From Dugong dugon (taxonomy: Eukaryota > Chordata > Mammalia > Sirenia > Dugongidae): a DNA stretch of 64,000 nucleotides. The stretch is from the NCBI GenBank assembly GCA_030035585.1, contig JASCZL010000105.1, forward strand, positions 18,001-82,000, given 5' to 3'. The translations under genes were made by a program, and so were the position numbers. Within the stretch, counting starts at the first letter, position 1. Each line of letters begins with the position of its first letter. A model generated the notes under the pieces. The model was given only the letters and a program-made list of their open reading frames with translations. It was not told the origin of the DNA and made no database searches. This document shows, one piece after another, positions 13,307-27,835 of the stretch.

Positions 13307-13603
13307 CTTGTCATCTACATTTCACATAATTTTCCAAATCTATTGTTTTTGTATCACATTTTTGCAAGCTTTGTCCCCTAGAACGATCAGTTGAGTCAGT
13401 ACCATTTATTAAATAAATGTAATTTTTCTTTAGTTGAAATACTACCTTTGGATTAATGGTTACTGTGATTTCTTAGTAGATTTTCTGTTTCACTGTTTGT
13501 CAGTTTCTATGCTATGTAATATTCATTTTTTCTGTTACTTGATGAGGCAGACACCTGTTACTATCCTGCTTTTTTGTGTTTTTCTTGTCTATCCTTTGGT
13601 AAA

Positions 13604-13808
13604 GGAGCCCTGGTGTTGCAATGGTTAAGTGCTTGACTGCCAATGGAAAGAAAGGTTGGCAAGTCAAACCCACCCAGCAGCTCCGTGGGAGAAAGGCCTG
13701 GTGGTCTACTCCCATATAGATTACAGCCTAGAAAACCCTATGGGGCAGTCAAATGGGGTCTGTATGAGTCAAAACTCGACTTGGTGGCTCCTAACAAGAA
13801 CAACATTC
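13604..13808 (+). mobile_element. AfroSINE, long form with RTE-like tail
   Basis: The head is 'ggagccctggtgttgcaatg', the body is 'ggagaaaggcctggtggtct' and 'agattacagcctagaaaacc', and it ends 'ggtggctcctaacaagaaca', the CTAACAAC-type terminus seen on RTE LINEs. The 60-codon open frames across it are chance. Confidence 0.85.
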
Positions 13809-14557
13809 TTTGTTATCTATTGTACTATTTGTAGCTGAATTTTACTGTATACAGTTCAACAACTATGTAAATATTTTAACTGCATTACATTCATGTATCA
13901 GTTTTGGGGGACTTCCATTTACTTGATAAGACTTGCCATTTGGAAATATGCCATATTTTTTGCGCTTATTCAAGTTTCATTTGATTTAATTTAATACATT
14001 AGTTTTCTTCATATAGGTCCTTTGCTGTTCTGGTCAAAACAATGTTTTCCTAAACATTTTATAGTTTTGGAGACAATCTGGTGTAGTCAAGAAGTAGGGG
14101 AAAGACAATGGTATGTCCCTCCCACCCTTGCCACTTTTAGACCCTTCTGTCTACGTTGGAGAGAAAGCATTGATTTGGATACATTTGCCTTGTAGCCAAG
14201 TACGCCATTATATCATCAATAAACAAAAAATCTCTTTTAATACCTGTGCTTGTTATTTAAATTTTCTAGTTCAGTCATTCGTCTTAAAACTATGTTGAGC
14301 CATACCAAAATCTATATGTAGTTCCAAATTTATCAGCAGGAGTTGAATATTTTTCCATTTATCTCATAACCTGCTAAGTTTTGGGATAATTTGTATGCTC
14401 CAATAGATAACTAATACTTTGACCTGCCGACCATTATGGCAATTACACACACCTTGTTTCTGACAGTTAAGTACTTCCAGCCGGCCTCTGTTGTGCTGGG
14501 CTCTCATTATTTGCATTGCTACTAGGCAGCCCAGCTCTCACTAACAACGTGAGCATA

Positions 14558-14775
14558 CAGAGATTGGTTTTGTTGTTAGTTGCTGTCAAGTCAGTTTGGA
14601 CTCATGGCGACCCCATGTATGCAGAGTAGAACTACTTAATGGGGTTTTCAAGGCTGTAACCTTTCAGAAGCAGATCACCAGGCCTGTCTTCCGAGGTGCC
14701 TCTGGGTGGATTCAAACTGCCATACTTTCAGCTACTAGTCAAACACTTAACTGTTTGTGGCACCCAGGGACCCCC
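14558..14775 (-). mobile_element. AfroSINE (long form)
   Basis: It begins 'ggttttgttgttagttgctg' then 'aagtcagtttggactcatgg' and ends with the reversed head 'cacttaactgtttgtggcac'. Diverged. Confidence 0.75.
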
Positions 14776-15850
<1,075 letters not shown>

Positions 15851-16159
15851 AATGAAGAGATTAAAGTCCCAGCATTCTTGCCACTGGGCCAGGAAAGCAG
15901 TCCTTCAGAACTCAGAGAACATCAGAGAGATAGAGAGGATGTGGCACAAGAAAGAGATTCAATAAAACTGTCATGAACTCCTGGTTCACCCCCTAGTTGC
16001 ATATGTGTTTCTCTGATCCCAAGAAGCATATCAAATGCTTTAAGAGCTTCACTATGGGTTAGAACACCATCAAGGTCCCAGACTGAGTGGCACTCATATA
16101 GATTATACCTGAATATCACTGCAAAGTCTTCAAAAGTTGAACTAACATTTGAGCCACAG

Positions 16160-16735
16160 AATACAGAAGATGGGATAGCACTTGCAGCCTAAACATAACT
16201 GGGTCAATTGAATGCTAAAATAAAAATATCAACATTTTCCATTAAATTTGTGCAAGACCTATAGTCAAAATGATACGACGCAAATTTTAAAATGCTATTC
16301 CAATCATGTACCAAGAAATAACAGGAATACTTTTTAAGTAAATGGAAAGATAAATAGATGCTATTTGCAAATGAAAATTTTACATGTTAAAAATACAATG
16401 GTAGAAATCCAAAATTTATTTGATATTCTCAACAGCAGAATGGTGATAACAGAGAAAAAAAATTCAATGAGTTGAAAACATCAATAGAAAATATCCATTC
16501 TGGAAACAGAGAGAAAATATATGGAAAAAGAAGGAACAGAGCCTCAAGAACTAGACAAAAAGCCTATTTATTTACTGGAACTCCTGAAGAAGTGGAGAAA
16601 ATGTGTGGTGTAGAAAAAAGTCTTTGAAGACATACTAGCTGAACACTTTACACGTCTGGTGAAAGACATAAACTTACAGATTCAAGAAGCTCAGCAAACC
16701 CCAACAAATTAAACTTAAAGAATTCTATGGCTAAA
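16160..16735 (+). mobile_element. Old L1 (L1M) ORF1-region fragment
   Basis: The sequence 'ggtgaaagacataaacttac' then 'agattcaagaagctcagcaa' is the conserved ORF1 stretch of L1M elements. The upstream A-rich, coiled-coil-like part is also L1. No intact frame. Confidence 0.65.
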
Positions 16736-16862
16736 TACCATATTTTCATGAAAATATTGCACATTTTATGCTTTTTTGCCAACTGGGCCCTCCCCCCTAG
16801 ATATATTTGTAAGTATGGTATGCTAATTTTTTGCAACAATGTAAAAAAAAATTAGCGTAGGG
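16736..16862. other. Unassigned short AT-rich block
   Basis: It contains 'attttcatgaaaatattgca' (a short palindrome around TTTTCATGAAAA at about 16742-16753) and 'gtaaaaaaaaattagcgtag'. It resembles the end of an uncatalogued repeat, but I cannot name it. Confidence 0.3.
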
Positions 16863-16866
16863 TGCT

Positions 16867-17377
16867 ATCTTAGTTATCTAGTGCTGTTCTAACAGAAATA
16901 CCATAAGTGGATTGCTTTAACAAAGAGAAATTTATTCTCTAACCGTCTAGGAGGGTATGTGAGTACAAATTTAGGGTGCTACCTCCGGGAGAAGGCTTTC
17001 TCTCTCTGTTGGCTCTGGAGGAAGGTCCTTGTCGTCAATATTCCCCTAGACTAGGAGCTTCTCAGTGCAAGTACCCCAGGTCCAAAGGACATGCGACCCT
17101 GCTCTTCTTTCCTGGTGGTATGCAGTCCCCCGTCTCTCTGCTCGCTTCTCTGTTTATATCTCAAAAGAGATTGGCTTAAACTGTAGATTAATCTTGTAGA
17201 TTGAGTTTACATCACTGCCGCTAATCCCATCTCATAGATATCATAGATATAGAATTTATTATACATAGGGAAATCACATCAGATGACAAAATGCTGAGCA
17301 ATCATACAATACTGGGAATCATGGCCCAACCAAATAGATACACATATTTTGGGGGGACACAACTCTATCCATGACAT
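16867..17377 (-). mobile_element. Solo LTR, MaLR-like
   Basis: Antisense copy ending 'actctatccatgaca', equivalent to a start like TGTCATGGATAG on the minus strand. Flanking GTGCT occurs at 16862-16866 and 17378-17382, a 5-bp duplication. It is related to the LTR at 63419-63925 and to the fragment at 34801-34885. Confidence 0.75.
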
Positions 17378-17417
17378 GTGCTTATGAAAATACCTGGGAG
17401 GGGGAAACTGCAGTTGG

Positions 17418-17419
<2 letters not shown>

Positions 17420-17464
<45 letters not shown>
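17420..17464. repeat. (TA)n microsatellite
   Basis: About 22 uninterrupted TA units between an LTR and the 5' end of the full-length L1. Confidence 0.95.
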
Positions 17465-17470
<6 letters not shown>

Positions 17471-18854
17471 GTGAGTTATTTGCGTAAAAATACAGTACAT
17501 CAGGAGGCGGGGCCAAGATGGTGGAGTAGTCAGATGGCTTCCTATATCCCTCTTACAACAAACACCTGGAAAAACGTGATTTGATTGTATATGAATATCT
17601 AGGAGCCCTGAACACGGCAAAGTTGAGGAATTGGACTGAGTGGCGGGAGGAGAGGTAGATGGTTCTGAAGAAGCAAGAAGTGCTGGACCGGACTCAGCTC
17701 CAGCTCTTCAGCCTTGACTGGCTTCGAGGTACCAGTGAAGCAGGGAAACAGATACACGTGCGCGCTCGGGAGGCAGTTTACACAACCAGAGAGATCCGGC
17801 AGCAGATTCTGCTTGGACACTCCAAACCAGTGAAAAGCAGCTCCCAAGTGGCTAAAGATAAGTACATGCATGTGGCCTTTCATGAGGATTTAAAAAAAAA
17901 AAAAGCCTGTTTGGGAAAAACCTCTCTCCCTTTTACCTCCCACCTGCCCACTTTGCACGCCTCCGGCCTTCCTAAGTCTGAGTCCACTGGGCCAGAAGTA
18001 GATCCCAAAAGGCGTCCTGACCCATTCTCCTGGCCTTGGAGAGGGAACAAATAAGCTACGGGCTCCCTTAAGCCAGGAACTCAGGATAGGCACATCTCCT
18101 TTGCTAGACACAGGCATAAGGGTTCCACAGACTTTGAGTGCCTTACACCCCTGTATAGACTTGTGGGGACCCATCTCAACAGCGTTAGCCCTCACTACCA
18201 CAGTACTACAGGGTAAACATCTGAAATCTAACTTCAACTGTTTCAGCTGTGAAGTGGCAGATTTGTGACCCTCGACACAGCCCTGCCATTTAAGCAGACA
18301 CCTTTACAGATCTGCACCGGGAACTTGAGGACTGGTGGCTTCACTTATGCCACCTAGTCACCTGCTACAGGAGTCCAAGAAAAAGTGGTGCCCTCGAGTC
18401 TTTACAGCCAACAGAGTGGGGTGCTCATAGTCCAGCTGAAAAACTCACCTACCTACTCACCCTAGGGAATAGGGACATGCTTTCCTTTCAGACTCTCAGG
18501 GGAAGCCATAAGCTCCCTGCCTGGCTGAGTGTGTGACCCCTTACTGCAAGCAGATACCGGTGCCTACACCAATCACCCATGTCTCTCTTAAGACTGTAGG
18601 TGGGAGCCTGCACCACACAATTGGCGACTGACTGCCTGGACAGCTGAGCTGAACCCATACAGGAAAATTTAACAGACTCCTGTGTGCACATACTTAGTTA
18701 TAGAACTAACTACCTGGTGACAGGACGTTAGAGCTTCAAAGGCACCCATAATCAAAATAGCGCATATGAGCAGCCTACTGTGGCATATCAAAACAAAACA
18801 AAACAAGAAGATAGGACTCACTGAACAAATATAAAATAAAACTATGATAACTTA

Positions 18855-19870
18855 TTGACGGCTCGGGGACAGCAGTCAATATCAAATCACATAAAGAGGC
18901 AGTCCATGATGGCTTCAGCAAGCTCCCAAAGTAAAGAATCAATAAATTCTCTGGAGAAAGAGAACTTCTTGGAGTTAGCAGAGGAAGAATACAAAAGATT
19001 ACTATACAGAACTCTTCTAGAAATTATAAAGGAAATTTTAGAAAATGTAGAAACTGCCAAAGAACATAGACACAAAGTAGTAGCAGAACTTAAAAAAGTT
19101 ATTCAAGAACATAATGACAAATTTAATAGGCTGCAAGAATCCTTAGAGAGATAGCAATCAGAAATCCAGAAGATTAAAAATAAAATTTCAGAATTAGACA
19201 ACTCAACAGAAAGTCATAGGAGAAGAACTGAGGCAGTAGAAGTTAGAATTAGTGACATGGGAGATAAAGCACTTGATGCCAACTTATTTGAGGAAAAATC
19301 AGATAAAAGAATTAAAAAGAATGAAGAAACTCTAAAAGTTCTGTGGGACTCTGTCAACAGAAATAACCAACGAGTGATTGCAGTACCAGAACAGGAGGGC
19401 ATAACAGAAAATACAGAGAAAATTGAAGATTTGTTGACAGAAAACTTCCCTGACTGATATCACGACAGATGAAAGCTATCTATCCAAGATGCTCATCGAA
19501 CCCCACATAAGGTAGATCCCAAAAGAAAGTCACCAAGACATATTATACTCAAACTTACCAAAATGAAAAACAAAGAATTTTAAGAGCGGCTAGGGATAAA
19601 AGAAACGTCATCTACAAAGGACAGTCAATTAGAATAAGCTCAGACTACTCAGCAGAAACCATGCAGGCAAGAAGGCAATGAGATGACATATGTAAAGCCT
19701 TGAAGGAAAACAACTGCCAGCCAAGAATTATATATCCAGCAAAACTGTCTCTCAAATATGATGGCGTAATTAGGGCATTTCCAGATAAACAGAAGTGTAG
19801 GGAATTTGCAAAAACCAAAGCAAAATTACAAGAAATACTAAAGGGAGTCCTATGGTTAGATAATCAATAA
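18855..19870 (+). pseudogene. L1 ORF1 (RNA-binding chaperone), degenerate
   Basis: ORF1 encodes a trimeric coiled-coil nucleic-acid chaperone of the L1 particle. Here a 99-codon open piece (18855-19154) rich in Glu/Lys/Leu heptads forms the coiled coil and stops at TAG 19152-19154. A second piece (19257-19457) continues with 'SDKRIKKNEE' and the start of the RRM region and ends at TGA. The C-terminal domain ('YDGVIRAFPDKQ', near 19755-19795) is still readable in another frame. At least three lesions are present. The same coiled-coil region recurs in the L1 pieces at 25121 and 62440. Confidence 0.8.
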
Positions 19871-20314
19871 CATCAGATAACAATGCAAGAAAAGAACACA
19901 GGACAGAGCAACCAGATATTAACTCAGATAGGGAAATCAAAAATACATCAAAGCTACAACATTGAAAATAGGGAAACAGAGATATCAATATGTAAAAAAG
20001 GACAACATTAAAACAAAAAGAGGGACTTAAAAATGCAGACATTGATTTTTCATATGGAGGGGAAGTCAAGGCGATATAAAGTTATAAAAGACTGGTAAAA
20101 CTTAGAAAAATAGGGGTAAAGATTAAGGTAACCACAAAGGAATCTAACAATTCTACAAATCAAAATAAAAAAGTAGAAAACTATAAAGACCCAGCAAACA
20201 CAAAATCTACAACAAGGAAAAAGATGGGAAAAAAAGCATAAAGAAAAATGACTCAGCACAGAAAATTAAGGGGAACAAAGAAACTGTGAACAACATGCAA
20301 AAACAGACATCAGA

Positions 20315-23300
20315 ATGACAGCACTAAACTCTTACCTATCAATAATTACGCTGAATGTAAATGGACTTAATGCACCAATAAAGAGACAGAGAGTGGAGGA
20401 TTGGATAAAAAAGCATGAATCATCTATATGCTGCCTACAAGAGATGCACCTTAGATTTAAAGACACAAAGAGACTAAAACTCAAAGGATGGAAAAATATA
20501 TATCAAGCAAACAACACTCAAAAAAGAGCAGAAGTGGCAATATTAATCTCTGACAAAATAGACTTTAAAGTAAAATCCACCAGAAAGGATAAGGAAGGGC
20601 ACTATATAATGATTAAAGGGTCAATACACCAGAAGGACATAAATATAATAAATATTTATGCACCCAACAACAGGGCTCCAAAATACATATAACTCTAACA
20701 CCACCGAAAAGAGAGATAGACAGCTCCACAGTAGTAGTAGGAGACTTCAACACACCACTTTCAGTGAAGGACAGAACATCCAGAAAGAAGCTCAACAAAG
20801 ACACGTAAGAGCTAAACGCTACAATCAGCCAAATTGATCTCATAGACATATACCGAACACTGCACCCAACAGCAGCCAAGTATACTTTCTTTTGCAACGC
20901 ACATGGAACATTCTCCAGAATAGACCACATATTAGGCCATAAAGCAAGCCTTAACAAAATCCAAAATATCGAAATATTATGAAGCATCTTTTCTGACCAT
21001 AAAGCCATGTAAGTGGGTATCAACAACACAAAATGCAAGGAAAAAAAATCAAACACGTGGAAACTGAACAACATCTTGCTCAAAACTACTGGGTTATAGA
21101 AGAAATTAAGGAGGGAATAAAGAAATTCATAGAATCAAATGAGAATGAAAACACATCCTACCAGAACCTTTGAGACACAGCAAAAGCAGTGCTCAGAGGT
21201 CAGTTGATAGCAATAAATGCACACATCCAAAAGGAAGAAAGGGTCATAATCAAAGCATTAAACCTACTACCTGAACAAGTAGAAAGACAGCAGCAAAAGT
21301 AGCCCACAGGAGCCAAAAGGAAGGAAATAATAAGAATTAAAGCAGAATTAAATGAAATAGAGAATAGAACAACAATTGAAAGAGTTAATAAATCCAAAAG
21401 CTGGTTCTTTGAAAAGAACAACAAAATTGATAAACCATTGGCCAAACTGGCAAAAGGAAAACAGGAGAGGAAGCAGATAACCTGTATAAGAAATGAGATG
21501 GGTGATATCATAACAGACCCAACTGAAATTAAAAGAATCATAACAGATTACTATGAAAAATTGTACTCTAACAAATTTGAAAACCTAGAGGAAATGGACA
21601 AATTTCTAGAAACTCCCTACCTACCTAAATTAACACAAACAGAGTTAGAAAACTAAATAAACCCATAACAGAAGAACAGATTGAAAAGGTTATTAAAAAA
21701 CTCCCAACAAAAAAACAGCCCTTGCCCGGATGGCTTCACCAGAGAATTCTACCAAACTTTCATAGAAGAGATAACACCACTTCTACTAAAGGTATTTCGG
21801 AGCAGAGAAAAATATGTAATACTCTCAAACTCATTCTATGAAGCCAGCATAACCCTGATACCAAAACCACGTAAAGACACCACAAAAACAGAAAATTACA
21901 GACAAACATCCCTCATGAACATTGACGCAAAAATCCTCAACAAAATTCTAGCCAACAGAATTCAGCAACATATCAAAAAAATAATTCACGATGACCAAGT
22001 GGGATTTATACCAGGTATGCAGGGATAGTTCAACATTATAAAAACAATCAATGTAATCCATCACATAAATAAAACCAAAGAAAGAACCACATGATCTTAT
22101 CAATCGATGCAGAAAAGGCATTCAACAAAGTCCAACACGCATTCATATAAAAACTCTCAACAAAATAGAAATAGAAGGGAAATTCCTCAATATAATTTAG
22201 GGCATTTATACAAAGCCAACAGCGAACAACAACCTAAATGGAGAGACTTTGAAAGCATTCCCCTTGAGAGAACGGGAACCAGACAAGGATGCCGTCTGTC
22301 ACCACTCTTATTCAACATTGTGCTGGAGGTCCTAGCCAGAGCAGTTAGGCTAGAAAAAGAAATAAAGGGCATCCAAATAGGTAGGGAAGAGGTCAAAGTA
22401 ACTCTATTTGCAGATGATATGATCTTATACACAGAAAACCCCAAAGAATCCACAAGAAAACTACTGGAACTAATAGAAGATTTCAGCAAAGTTTCAGGAT
22501 ACAAAATGAACATACAAAAATCAGTTGGATTCCTTTACATCAACCAAGGGAACCTTGAAGAGGAAATCACCAAATCAATACCATTTACAATAGCCCCCAA
22601 GAAGATAAAATACTAAGGAATAAATCTAACCAGAGATGTAAAAGATCTATACAGAGAAAACTACAAGACACTAGTGCAAGAAACTAAAAGAGCCCTGCAT
22701 AAGTGGAAAAATATACCTTGCTCACGGATAGGTAGACTCAACATAGTGAAAATGTTAATTCTACCCAAAGAAATCTACAGATACAATGCATTCCCGATCC
22801 AAATTCCACCAGCATTTTTTAATGAGATGGAGAAGCAAATCACCAACTTCATATGGAAAGGGGAGAGGCCCCGAATAAATACATCATTACTCAAGAAGAA
22901 GAACAAAGTGGGAGGCCTTACACTATCTGATTTTAGGACCTATTGTACCGCCACGGTAGTCAAAATAGCCTGGTACTGGTACAACAATAAACACATAGAC
23001 CAATGGAACAGAGTTGACAGTCCAGATATAAGCTCATCCACCTATGAGAAGCTAACATTTTACAAAGGCCCAAAGCCCATTAATTGGTGAAAAGACAGTC
23101 TCTTTAACAAATGGTGCTGCCATAACTGGATATCCATCTGCAAAAAACTGAAACAAGACCCATACCTCACACTACGTACAAAAACTAACTCAAAAAGGAT
23201 CAAAAACTTAAATATAAAATCAAAAATTATAAAGATCATGGAGGAAAAAATAAGGACAATGCTAGGAGCCCTAATACATGGCATAAACACAGTAAGAACC

Positions 23301-24127
23301 ATAAGTAACAATGCACAACCACCAGAAGAGAGACTAGATAAATGGGACCTCCTAAAAATCAAATACTTATGCTCATCAAAAGACTTCACCAAAAGAGTAA
23401 AAGGACAGCCTACAGACTGGGAAAAAAACTTTGGCTACAACAAATCTGATCAGCGTTTAATCTCTAAAATCTACAAGATACTGCAAAACCTCAACAGCAG
23501 AAAGACAAATAACCCAATTTAAAAAAATGGGCAAAGGATATGAACAGGCTCTTCACCAAAGAAGATATTCACACGGCTAACAGATACATGAAGAAATGCT
23601 CATGATCATTAGCCATTAGAGAAATGCAGATCAAAACTACAATGAGATATCATCTCACCCCAACAAGACTAGCCTTAATCAAAAAAACACAAAATAAATG
23701 CTGGAGAGGTTGTGGAGAGACTGGAACACTTATACACTGTTGGTGGGAATGTAAAATGGTACAACCACTTTGGAAATCGATTTGGAACTTCCTTAAAAAG
23801 CTAGAAATAGAAGTACCATACGATCCAGCTCTCCCGCTTCTTGGAATATATCCTAGAGAAACGAGCCATCACACGAATAGATATATGCACACCCATGTTC
23901 ATCGCAGCACTGTTCACAACAGCAAAAAGAAGCAACCTAGGTGCCCATCAACGGATGAATGGATAAACAAACTATGGTATATCCACACAATGGAATATTA
24001 CACAATGATAAAGAACAAGGATGAATCCGTGAACCATCATATAACATGGTGGAAGCTGGAACTTAATAAGCTGAGTGAATTTCATCAGTTACAGAAGGAC
24101 AAACACTGTATAAGACCACTATTATAA
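20315..24127 (+). pseudogene. L1 ORF2 (endonuclease / reverse transcriptase), degenerate
   Basis: ORF2 nicks target DNA and reverse-transcribes the L1 RNA. The N-terminal AP-endonuclease piece is open at 20315-20692 (motifs LNVNGLN, LQEMHL, NIYAPN) and ends at a TAA. The RT core is readable in 21681-22616: '[14 protein letters not shown]' and the catalytic F-A-D-D at 22407-22418. The C-terminal Cys knuckle C-W-R-G-C-G-E...H-C-W-W-E-C is in 23624-24127, which ends at the natural stop. At least six stops or frameshifts separate these pieces, so no full protein is made. Confidence 0.88.
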
Positions 24128-25120
24128 GAACTCGAGAAAAGGTTTAAACACAGAAGAAAACATTCTTTGATGGTTATGGGGGTGGGGATGGAGAGTGAGG
24201 GTTATTCACTAACTAGATAGTAGATAAGAATCATCTTAGGTGAAGGGAAGGACAGAACACACTACAGGGAAAGTCAGCACAATTGGACTAACCCAAAGCT
24301 AAGAAGTTTCCTGAATACAATCAAATACTTTGAGAGACAGAGTAGCAGGTGTAGGGGTCTGGAGACCATACTTTCAGGACACATCTCGGTCAATTAGCAT
24401 AGCAAAGCTTATTAAGAAAATGTTCTGCATCCTACTTTGGTGAGTGGCATCTGGGGTCTTAAAAGCTTGCAAGTGGCCATCTAAGATGCATCAATTGGTC
24501 CCAACCACCTGGAGTAAAGAAGAACAAAGAACACCAAAGACACTAGGACAGTAATAGCCCAAGAGACAGAAAGGGCCACATAAACCAGAGACTTCATCAG
24601 CCTGAGACCAGAAGAACTAGATGGTGCCTGGCTACCGCCAATGACTGTCCTGACAGGGAACACAACAGAGAGTCCATACTGGAGCAGCAGAAAGATGGGG
24701 TGCAGAATTCAAATTCTAGTAAGAAGACTAGACTTAATAGTCTGACTGAGACTGGAGGTACCCTGGAAAGCATGGCCCCTGGACTCTCCATCACCCCAGA
24801 ACTAAAACAATTTCTGAGGCCAACTCTTCAGATAGGGATTGGAATGGACTGTGGGACATAAAGTGATACTCGTGAAGAGTGTGCCTTTTAGTCAAGTAGA
24901 TACAAGAGACCAAATGGGCAGCTTCTGTCCAGATGTGAGATGGGAAGGCAGAGAGGGTTAGGAGCTGGTTGAATTGACATGGGGAATCAAGGATGGAAAG
25001 GAGGAGTGTGCTGTCGCAGAATGGGGTGAGCAATTAGGGTCACATAACAATGTATGTATAAAATTTTGTATGGGAGACTAACTTGAAATGTAAACTTCAT
25101 TTAACTACAACAATAAAAAA

Positions 25121-26394
25121 GTAAAAGATTTCAGAAATGGACAGTGTCATAGAAGGGCTGAGGAGCAGGTTTGAAATGATGGAAGACAGGATAAGCTAAA
25201 TTGAAGACAAACACTTGGAATGAGAACAAACAACATCAGACCACAGGCTGAATCTAGGACACAGGATTGTACCAGCCAGATACCAACCTAGGAAACGAAC
25301 TCTCCAGTACTATCCAAAACCAAAAGAATTACAACAGGGAACCAGAGAGGTTAATCTGTAAATGACAACAGCATCAGAACAATAAAAGAGGGACTAAATG
25401 GTGTAGGTATAGAACCTTCTGATGGAGAGGAAGGCAAGACAATACCAAGTAATAACGGACTGGTTCAAACCTAGGAAGATAAGGGTAAATTTCAAGGTAA
25501 CCACAAAGTAAGTTAGCAAACCTACTCATCAAAATAAATAAAAAAAAAAAAAGTCTCAGTAAAAACAAAACCTACAAAAACAAAAGAAATGAAAAAAATA
25601 TCCACAAACAAAAGTAATTCAGCACAGGAGAGTAAGAGGAATAAGGAAATCATCAGCACCACAAAAGAAAGCACCACAAAATGACAGCAATAAACTCACA
25701 TCTATCAATAATTACACTGAATGTAAATAGCCTAAATGCACTCATAAAGACATGGAGAATGACAGAATGGATAAAAAACAGAATCCATCAGTATGCTGTC
25801 TACAAGAGACACACCTTAGAAACAAAGATGTAAATTTATTAAAAATCAAAGGTTGGAAAAAATATATCAAGCTAAGTGCTACCAAAAAAGAGCGGGAGTG
25901 GCAATACTAATCTCAGATAAAATAGACTTTAAAACAAAATCCACCATAAAAGACAAAGAAGGGCATTATATAATGATTACAGGGAGGATCCATCATGAAG
26001 ACATAACCATAATAAACATCTACGCACCCAAGGACAGGGCTCCCAAATACATAAAACAAACTCTAACAGCACTGAAAAGAGAAATTGACAGTTCCACAAT
26101 AATAGAAGGAGATTTCAACACACCACTCTTGGTAAAGGACAGAACATCGAGAAAGAAACTCAACAAAGATACAGAAGACCTAAAGGGCACAATCAGCCAA
26201 CTTGGCCTCATAGACATATATAGAACACTCCACCCAACAGCTGCAAAGTACACATTCTTTTCCAATGCACATGGAACGTTCTCCAGGATAGACCACATCT
26301 TAGGCCACAGAGCAATCCTCAACAAGATCCAAAACGTTGAGATAATACAAAGTATCTTCTCTGACCACAATGCCACCAAGGTAGAAATTAAATA
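25121..26394 (+). mobile_element. L1 fragment: ORF1 remnant and ORF2 endonuclease domain
   Basis: It starts inside the ORF1 coiled coil ('gatttcagaaatggacagtg'). It lacks roughly half of ORF1 compared with the neighbouring full-length copy, then enters ORF2 at about 25681. The endonuclease domain is open for 199 codons (25853-26452), with G-D-F-N and S-D-H-N-A active-site motifs visible. It is cut at about 26394, before the RT domain. It directly abuts the tail of the full-length L1. Confidence 0.85.
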
Positions 26395-27568
26395 TGAAGT
26401 TTTTAACGAAAAATCTTATTTAACCCAATATATTCAGTTATTGTCAATGTAAAAATTGTAAATTAACAACTAAAGTAATCACTACTTGTTTATTTATGAG
26501 ACATTTTACATTTCCTTTTTTTGGTACTCGGTCTTCCAGAATCCAGAAGCAGCACATCTCATAAACTTTACTGTTGAAAAAGTAGATTCACAATCCCAGG
26601 CATACTTTTCCAACAATTGAGTCCAGTTTATTGTTATATTTAAACTAATTAAAATTAAAGTTAATTCAGTTTCTTAGTTGCACTAGCCACATCGGTTTTT
26701 GACACCAGCCTATTAGTGTTTGAATGCAAAAGAAGTCCATGGATCACTTTGTACTTTCCTGTTGCAGACCTGCAATCAACCATTTCTCCCCAAACCTCTC
26801 GTTCTGTTTTAAAAATTAACATCTGTGCAATACATGGGCTCAGGGCTAAACCAAAACCTGTTGCCAGTGAGTCAATTTCGTCTTGGCCTTTCAGCAAACA
26901 TCTAAAATACATATTTTCTTACATCATAAATACATATTCTTATTCCCAATACAATCTTAAGATTATAAGTTTTTTTATTATTTTAATGTGAAAGAAATGG
27001 TGCTGGACAATGTTAAATAGGTAAACTAAACTTTATTCAGGCTGTTGTGATAGGAGAGAGACCTCAGCATAAGTCTGAGTTCAGCTCCAAAGCCTGAGGT
27101 GAGGCAAAGTTTTTTTAATGAGTTTTGGGTGACATGGGGCACTGCAAACTCAGTAAGAGGAAGTTGGCAGGCAGAAATAGGGCAGGAGAATGGGTTTTAG
27201 GCAAGAATTCTAATAATTTTCAGAAATAGTTGCTCAAGGTTGATTTATTAGGCTGAAGCAAGGAACCTTCATAGGGTAAATGGTGTAAATGGGCAAATCT
27301 TATCACTTTCTGTTCTTTTATTATATTTGTATCTCTTTTTTCTTTTAATAAAAACCTTGGTTCCTAATAATATTTAAATAGTTTCAATACAATTATACTA
27401 ATATTGCTACTAACTAAAAGCTTATTCTGTAAAGTTCTGAGTGTTTCTCGCCTTTCTTTTTGTACTTACTGGTTACACGTTTACATTAAGGATATTAACT
27501 CAAGATTACCAAGCTCAGACATTGGCTTGAGCACAGACTCTGTCCTGCATGGTTATGTGATCAGTTTG
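26395..27568. other. AT-rich DNA, possible old LTR piece
   Basis: No gene recognised. The part at 27000-27340 ('aactttattcaggctgttgt ... ataggagagagacc') has the feel of an antisense LTR but lacks ends I can define. Confidence 0.3.
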
Positions 27569-27835
27569 ATACTGTTTGCTGCTATCGAGTTGGCTCCAAC
27601 ATTTGGTGACCTTATGTATGTTGTTTTTGTGTGCTGTGGAGTCAATTCCAACTCACAGTAATCCCATGGGACAGTAGAACTGTCCCATAAAGTTTTCTTG
27701 GCTGTAATCTTTACAGAAGCATATTGTTTGGTCTTTCTCTGATGGAGCTGCTTGGTGGGTTTGAACTGTCAAGCATTCTGTTAGTAGCCAAGTGTTTAAC
27801 CATTGCAGCACCAGGGCTCATTGACCTCATGCATA
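27569..27835 (-). mobile_element. AfroSINE, compound
   Basis: Two partial antisense tails follow each other: 'gctgctatcgagttggctcc' at 27569 and 'gtgctgtggagtcaattcca' at 27634. The second continues through a full body to the reversed head 'tgtttaaccattgcagcacc'. Probably one SINE inserted into, or duplicated within, another. Confidence 0.75.

Larger units (their letters stand above)
17503..25120 (+). mobile_element. Full-length L1 LINE, inactive
   Basis: It starts with the canonical L1 5' end 'ggaggcggggccaagatggt' and ends after a 3' UTR with AATAAA near 25111. It has a 5' UTR (to about 18854), ORF1 (about 18855-19870), a spacer, ORF2 (about 20315-24127) and a 3' UTR of about 1 kb. Both ORFs are broken. 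Possible target duplication: 'gtaaaaata' upstream versus 'gtaaaagat' after the tail, too weak to rely on. A length of about 7.6 kb is normal for a complete mammalian L1. Confidence 0.9.

Noticed and set aside
17659-18054. 131-codon open frame on the plus strand
   Set aside because: It lies wholly in the 5' UTR of the full-length L1 and has no domain or initiation context beyond chance.
17503-25120. Active L1 source element
   Set aside because: ORF1 and ORF2 each carry several stops or frameshifts.
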